Source: Marinobacter sp. es.048 (GTDB taxonomy: Bacteria; Pseudomonadota; Gammaproteobacteria; Pseudomonadales; Oleiphilaceae). Taken from it: 64,000 nucleotides of DNA. Position numbers and translations under genes: made by a program. Below the pieces are notes generated by a model. That model worked only from the letters and a program-made list of their open reading frames with translations, was not told the DNA's origin and did not search any database. The DNA lies in contig NZ_FYFA01000002.1 in assembly GCF_900188435.1 (NCBI RefSeq), positions 930,001 through 994,000 of the forward strand, written 5' to 3'. Shown one piece after another: positions 60,483 to 64,000 of the stretch (within the stretch, counting starts at the first letter, position 1; every line of letters starts with the position of its first letter).

Positions 60483-61547
60483 ATGACAACACCTGTGCAT
60501 GCGCGCCCTATCGCAGAGCGTATCGACTGGCTGATGGAACTCAGCCGGGCCCACTCAGCCAGCTTTTGCAGCCCGGAAAACCATCTCGCCAGGCAGCGCT
60601 ACCTGGCGGAGCACAATACCCAGATCATCGCCATGAAGTGCATGGACGGCCGCATCCACCTGCCCTACGTGACCCAGACGCCCCTTGGCGTTATTCATCC
60701 GTTCCGGAACCTTGGCGGGATCTTTGAGCTGGGGTGGCCGTACCTTGGTGACATGCTGGCCGACACGGTTCAGCAAGCCGTAAGCCAGGGCCGGCGGGTG
60801 CTGATCATCATTACCTACCACTATTCAAAAGGTTCACGGGAACGGGGCTGCGCCGGCTTTGACTGCGACCGTGAGGCCGCCATGAGCCATGCGTTCCAGA
60901 TCCGGAGCCAGGTTGAAAAACTGTTCGGAAACGGCCACCGAACAGTCTATCCCCTGGTATGTGGTTTCGAGAGTGACGAGGATGCACTGGTTCTGCACGG
61001 TAGCCAGGAGCGAACGCTGGATCTGTCTACCATTCCTGTGTCGAGACTTGCCGACATGGCCTCCGAAATCGCCTCCCTTTGTCCGGATATGCCGGAACCG
61101 GTTCAGCGTGATCTGCTGCCCCTGGTTGAGGGCAATATCCGGCACGTGAACGAGATTCGTCGTTTTGACCGGGAACTGAACATAGAACACCGGGAGTGGG
61201 TCATCTGCCTTGGCAGGGGGTTCGATTTCCTGCACGCGCCCAACGTAGCCCTGATCATCGGCCCCTACAGCCCGGATTTGTCCCATCCCATCCGCCAGGC
61301 CGCCGGGATCATAAAGAGCAACATGGATAATGGCCGTGTTCCGGACGATGGTTTCCTGCTGCTCTGCTCCGCGCCCTACCAGGAACCGGGCACCCAGAAG
61401 GCCCGGGCAGAACTGAAATCGGCGTTCCTGGCAGAGTTCGGCGCCAACGTTATCCGCCAGGCGTACCCAGACCTTGCCAGCAGAATGGTCGCACGCTCGG
61501 CTATACTCCATTGGCCGGAGCGAAAGCTGCAGGTTTGTGAATCCTGA
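60483..61547 (+). CDS. Carbonic-anhydrase-like protein with CsoSCA-type metal site
   Basis: A 354-residue cytoplasmic protein. Cys53-x-Asp55-x-Arg57 (MKCMDGRIHLP), His113 and Cys123 (TYHYSKGSRERGCAGF) reproduce the zinc ligands and Asp-Arg dyad of beta-class carbonic anhydrases. The nine residues between His and Cys, instead of two, are nearer to the carboxysomal shell enzyme CsoSCA, and NCBI-style annotations use that name for relatives, as I recall. There is no carboxysome locus here. The second half resembles no domain I know. It follows the phospholipase D-like gene directly, a pairing worth noting. Confidence 0.75.
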   Translation: MTTPVHARPIAERIDWLMELSRAHSASFCSPENHLARQRYLAEHNTQIIAMKCMDGRIHLPYVTQTPLGVIHPFRNLGGIFELGWPYLGDMLADTVQQAVSQGRRVLIIITYHYSKGSRERGCAGFDCDREAAMSHAFQIRSQVEKLFGNGHRTVYPLVCGFESDEDALVLHGSQERTLDLSTIPVSRLADMASEIASLCPDMPEPVQRDLLPLVEGNIRHVNEIRRFDRELNIEHREWVICLGRGFDFLHAPNVALIIGPYSPDLSHPIRQAAGIIKSNMDNGRVPDDGFLLLCSAPYQEPGTQKARAELKSAFLAEFGANVIRQAYPDLASRMVARSAILHWPERKLQVCES

Positions 61548-61653
61548 ACGATTCGTATGTTGAAGGAACGCAACCGACTGTTTTATCGTCCGGTTAGTGC
61601 AAGGTGACTAACAAACCGCTACACCGGAAGTAACCAACGAACAGGAGTGACCC

Positions 61654-62055
61654 ATGTCAGGCATTCGCAAGCACTTAAGGTACGTTTCCTTTTTTATGGC
61701 CATGATGATGGCCCTTGGTTCCGTCTGGTCGGCCACCGCTACCGCCGGCATGGTTGGAACCGGCGAAATGATCGGGCAACAACAGGTTCAGCTGGACCGG
61801 CAGGAGCTGATCAGCATGCTCGACAGGCAGGATGTCCAGGCCAAGCTGGCAGACCTCGGGGTCAGCCAGGATCAGGTCAAGGAACGCATCCAGAACCTCA
61901 CGCCCGCGGAACTCGCGGATTTCGAACGTCAGCTCGCCGAGGCACCTGCAGGGCAGGATGTCGTCGGTATCATAGTGTTGTTCCTGCTGGTATTCATTAT
62001 CACCGATATGCTTTGTGCTACTAACGTCTTCCCGTTCGTGAACTGCATCCGATAG
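61654..62055 (+). CDS. PA2779-family small membrane protein
   Basis: A 133-residue protein. It begins with an export/membrane segment (YVSFFMAMMMALGSVWSATATAG), followed by a helical region (DRQELISMLDRQDVQAKLADLG and VKERIQNLTPAELADFERQLAE). It ends with a second membrane segment (VVGIIVLFLLVFIITDMLC). This matches the PA2779 family of unknown function, always found beside a PA2778-type cysteine peptidase. A GGAG ribosome-binding site lies seven bases before the ATG. Confidence 0.85.
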   Translation: MSGIRKHLRYVSFFMAMMMALGSVWSATATAGMVGTGEMIGQQQVQLDRQELISMLDRQDVQAKLADLGVSQDQVKERIQNLTPAELADFERQLAEAPAGQDVVGIIVLFLLVFIITDMLCATNVFPFVNCIR

Positions 62056-62064
62056 CAGCGGGCA

Positions 62065-63063
62065 GTGGCAGTCATTTTTTCTGACTTTAAAGCACTGTCA
62101 TGCAGACTGACCCTGATTTTACTGGTCAGTCTGCTGGCAGGCTGCGCCAGCGCTCCCAAATGGCCAGCGCCCGAAACTCACCAGGCCCTGCCCGACCGGG
62201 CTATGCTGGACAACGTGCCTTTCTACCCCCAGGAAAGGTATCAGTGCGGGCCTGCGTCGCTGGCAATGATGCTGAACAGCCAGGGCCTTTCATCTGATCC
62301 TGATATTCTCAAAGAGCTGGTTTATATTCCGGGCCGGGAAGGCTCCCTTCAGGTCGAAATGATCGCCGGCGCACGCGCCCATGGAATGTTGGTTTACCCG
62401 CTGGACGGTGAATTAGAGAGTGTCCTGACCGAGATCGCAGCAGGCAATCCAGTCCTGGTGATGCAAAATCTGAGGTTTGGCTGGTGGCCCCAATGGCACT
62501 TTGCGGTTGTCATCGGCTATGACGCCGGCGAGCGAGACCTGATACTCCATACCGATACCCGCAAGCGTGAAGCGATTGATCTGGAAGTTTTCAGCAACAC
62601 CTGGGGGCGGGCCGAAAACTGGGCCGTAACCATTCTGCCGCCGGATCGGATTCCAGCTACCGCAGCACCGCTTCGTTTTCTGCAATCCGCCCATGACCTC
62701 GAGACAACCGGACGAACGACAGCCGCTGGCATTGCCTATAAGACAGCCGAGACGACCTGGCCGGGCCAACCGACGGCCACTATGGCCAGAGGCAACCTTG
62801 CCTGGCAGCTGGGCCACCAAGGCGAAGCACAAGAGCATTTCCTGCGCGCGGTGAAACGTTTTCCGGAATTCGCCGAGGGCTGGAACAACCTGGCTTTCGC
62901 GCTGCAAGGGAGCGGCTGCGCAAACACTGCGACCCAGGCGGCGAGATGTGCCGCTGCTCTGGCACCGGACCGCTTCGGTGAATCGCAATTGCTCGACCAT
63001 GAGGGCACCATATCCGCAGAACAGTGTCCTGCACTGCCCGAGTGCCCAAGGGAAGAACCCTAG
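62065..63063 (+). CDS. PA2778-family cysteine peptidase lipoprotein with TPR
   Basis: A 332-residue lipoprotein (lipobox LLVSLLAGCASAP). The papain-like C39-type domain has the nucleophile Cys61 in YQCGPASLAMML, the base His145 in WHFAVVIGYD and a following acidic position in HTDTRKREA. A C-terminal TPR-like region (MARGNLAWQLGHQGEAQEHFLRA) follows. The start is a GTG at 62065, 9 nt after the PA2779-type gene; the first ATG candidates lie too far inside. It is predicted to cleave peptides in the periplasm or at the outer membrane. Confidence 0.87.
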   Translation: MAVIFSDFKALSCRLTLILLVSLLAGCASAPKWPAPETHQALPDRAMLDNVPFYPQERYQCGPASLAMMLNSQGLSSDPDILKELVYIPGREGSLQVEMIAGARAHGMLVYPLDGELESVLTEIAAGNPVLVMQNLRFGWWPQWHFAVVIGYDAGERDLILHTDTRKREAIDLEVFSNTWGRAENWAVTILPPDRIPATAAPLRFLQSAHDLETTGRTTAAGIAYKTAETTWPGQPTATMARGNLAWQLGHQGEAQEHFLRAVKRFPEFAEGWNNLAFALQGSGCANTATQAARCAAALAPDRFGESQLLDHEGTISAEQCPALPECPREEP

Positions 63064-63698
63064 GCTGGCTTCCGGAACAGCGCCACATCCTTTCTCGGTA
63101 TTTCCAGGCGCCATCCAAACCGGTTGGCGAGCAGCTTGAAGGTGAATTCCCGGTAGAAGACCACATGGGTCGGGTCTCGGCGATAATGCCAGTTGTCGAA
63201 CCGGTCATCGTCGGTCTGGAAGCAGGTCATCACGCCCAGCCAGCCACCGGGTTTCAGCATTCGGTCGAGTTCCCTGAAGACGCCAGCCGGCGCGTAAAGA
63301 TGCTCCACCACTTCGGTACAGGTTATGAAATCGTAGGTTTGATCGAGGGCCACTACTGATGGATAAAAGAAGGGGTCGTAGAGACTGACTGCCATGCCTT
63401 CCGCCTCAAGCATCTGCGCCAGTGCGGGGCCGGGGCCGCAGCCGAAATCCAGGCCACTGGCGCCCGACGCCAGACGTTCAAGAAGAGGTTCTGTCAGTTT
63501 CGTGAGAAATGTCCGGTACCCTGGATCAGACGGATCGTTGTCATGCAGTTGATAGATTTCCTGCTCCTGCTCAGGCCATAACCGGCAGGAGGCATCCATC
63601 ACCGTGGCCTCGCAGACATCACATCGAAGGTAACGCTGGGCCTTCACCACACGGAAATCCGAGAGACTGCCCTGCTCGCACACCGGACAAAGACTCAC
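63060..63698 (-). CDS. Class I SAM-dependent methyltransferase with N-terminal zinc ribbon
   Basis: A protein of about 212 residues. CPVCEQGSLSDF and LRCDVCEATVMD give four cysteines for a zinc ribbon at the N-terminus. The methyltransferase core follows: GLDFGCGPGPALAQML (motif I), SLYDPFFYP, and CTEVVEHLYAPAGVFRELDRMLKPGGWLGVMT. The frame opens with TTG at 63716, but GTG 63698 gives a cleaner start directly at the zinc ribbon. It overlaps the end of the upstream gene either way and converges on the PA2778-type gene. Substrate unknown. Confidence 0.83.
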   Translation of the reverse strand: MSLCPVCEQGSLSDFRVVKAQRYLRCDVCEATVMDASCRLWPEQEQEIYQLHDNDPSDPGYRTFLTKLTEPLLERLASGASGLDFGCGPGPALAQMLEAEGMAVSLYDPFFYPSVVALDQTYDFITCTEVVEHLYAPAGVFRELDRMLKPGGWLGVMTCFQTDDDRFDNWHYRRDPTHVVFYREFTFKLLANRFGWRLEIPRKDVALFRKPA

Positions 63699-63702
63699 GC
63701 CC

Positions 63703-64000
63703 TCACCCCGGGTCAAGTCCCGCTGCCGCCCTCATGCGGGCATCGAGTTCCCGGGCGTCAATCTGATCGGACGCTATGATCTCTGCCCGGCTGTAGGCTT
63801 GCGGTTCACCCTGAATAACGGTCAGGGCTCCATCAACCACATTGATCGCCCGCCAGCCGTCGGCGGTGTTAACGACCGCCTTGAAGCGAACAAAAGCCGA
63901 GTCCATGGCCATCACCAGCAATGCGTTCTCATCCAGGATCAGTTCGGGATGGATCCGCCAGCCAACACTGAAATGCCCCTGTCCCTGATTGGTGATCTGT
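63703..64000 (-). CDS. Unrecognised protein, C-terminal part (cut by window edge)
   Basis: The frame is open to the right edge, so about 98 C-terminal residues are visible, ending IDARELDARMRAAAGLDPG. It includes GHFSVGWRIHPELIL and the strand-rich ALLVMAMDSAFVRFKAVVN. There is no signature I can assign. Its stop lies a few bases before, and overlaps, the likely start of the methyltransferase gene, so the two are probably co-transcribed. Confidence 0.6.
   Translation of the reverse strand, partial: QITNQGQGHFSVGWRIHPELILDENALLVMAMDSAFVRFKAVVNTADGWRAINVVDGALTVIQGEPQAYSRAEIIASDQIDARELDARMRAAAGLDPG

Overview
The window reads as a chromosomal segment from a marine gammaproteobacterium, most like Marinobacter. 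This rests on overall gene content (a yehZYXW-type osmolyte importer, a PA2779/PA2778-type pair, a valine-degradation operon with an AraC regulator, YebC/YeeN, an RND pump) and on generally GC-rich coding sequence. The assignment is inference from gene content; no rRNA, tRNA or CRISPR array was seen.

Left part (1-13.3 kb): the C-terminal part of an unrecognised protein, an MFS transporter, a four-gene ABC importer of the OsmF/YehZYXW type, a TauD-like dioxygenase, a periplasmic solute-binding protein, a PsiE-like membrane protein, an M14-type peptidase overlapping a class C beta-lactamase-like hydrolase, a second MFS transporter and a LysR regulator.

Accessory island (13.4-17.4 kb): visibly more AT-rich. 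It holds a VOC/glyoxalase gene with an in-frame TGA, then a run of minus-strand ORFs (homocysteine S-methyltransferase, a small unrecognised gene with an in-frame TAG, a ZIP transporter, an Imm32-like immunity protein, a membrane protein with an in-frame TGA). These are separated by hairpins that look like integron attC sites. No integrase is present, so this looks like a decaying cassette array (CALIN-type). A 20-bp perfect palindrome and a 14-bp inverted repeat flank its promoter-proximal end.

Middle part (17.6-34 kb): a DUF2235 hydrolase, an EmrE-type SMR pump, an SGNH hydrolase, an FAD dehydrogenase plus ThDP enzyme operon facing an AraC regulator, an ECF sigma/anti-sigma/secreted protein module, a large lipoprotein with a low-complexity linker, a gamma-glutamylcyclotransferase-like protein, an RND pump with its adaptor, and a LysR C-terminal remnant.

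Catabolic block (34-52 kb): a LIV-type ABC importer and, upstream on the same strand, an acyl-CoA ligase/thioesterase/hydrolase operon. The two promoter regions share a palindromic motif, suggesting that uptake and activation of one carboxylic acid substrate are co-regulated. Next come an unusual proline-racemase-superfamily protein coupled to a quinone-oxidoreductase-like gene, an AI-2E-family permease, and a complete valine branch (mmsA, acyl-CoA dehydrogenase, enoyl-CoA hydratase, 3-hydroxyisobutyryl-CoA hydrolase, mmsB) with a divergent AraC regulator.

Right part (52-64 kb): an SRPBCC protein, an ODP-type metallo-beta-lactamase-fold protein, a Sel1-repeat protein, a YebC/YeeN regulator, a glutamine amidotransferase, a kinase/PP2C/FHA signalling operon, a phospholipase D-like protein followed by a protein with a carboxysomal-carbonic-anhydrase-like metal site, the PA2779/PA2778-type pair, a methyltransferase and a protein cut by the right edge.
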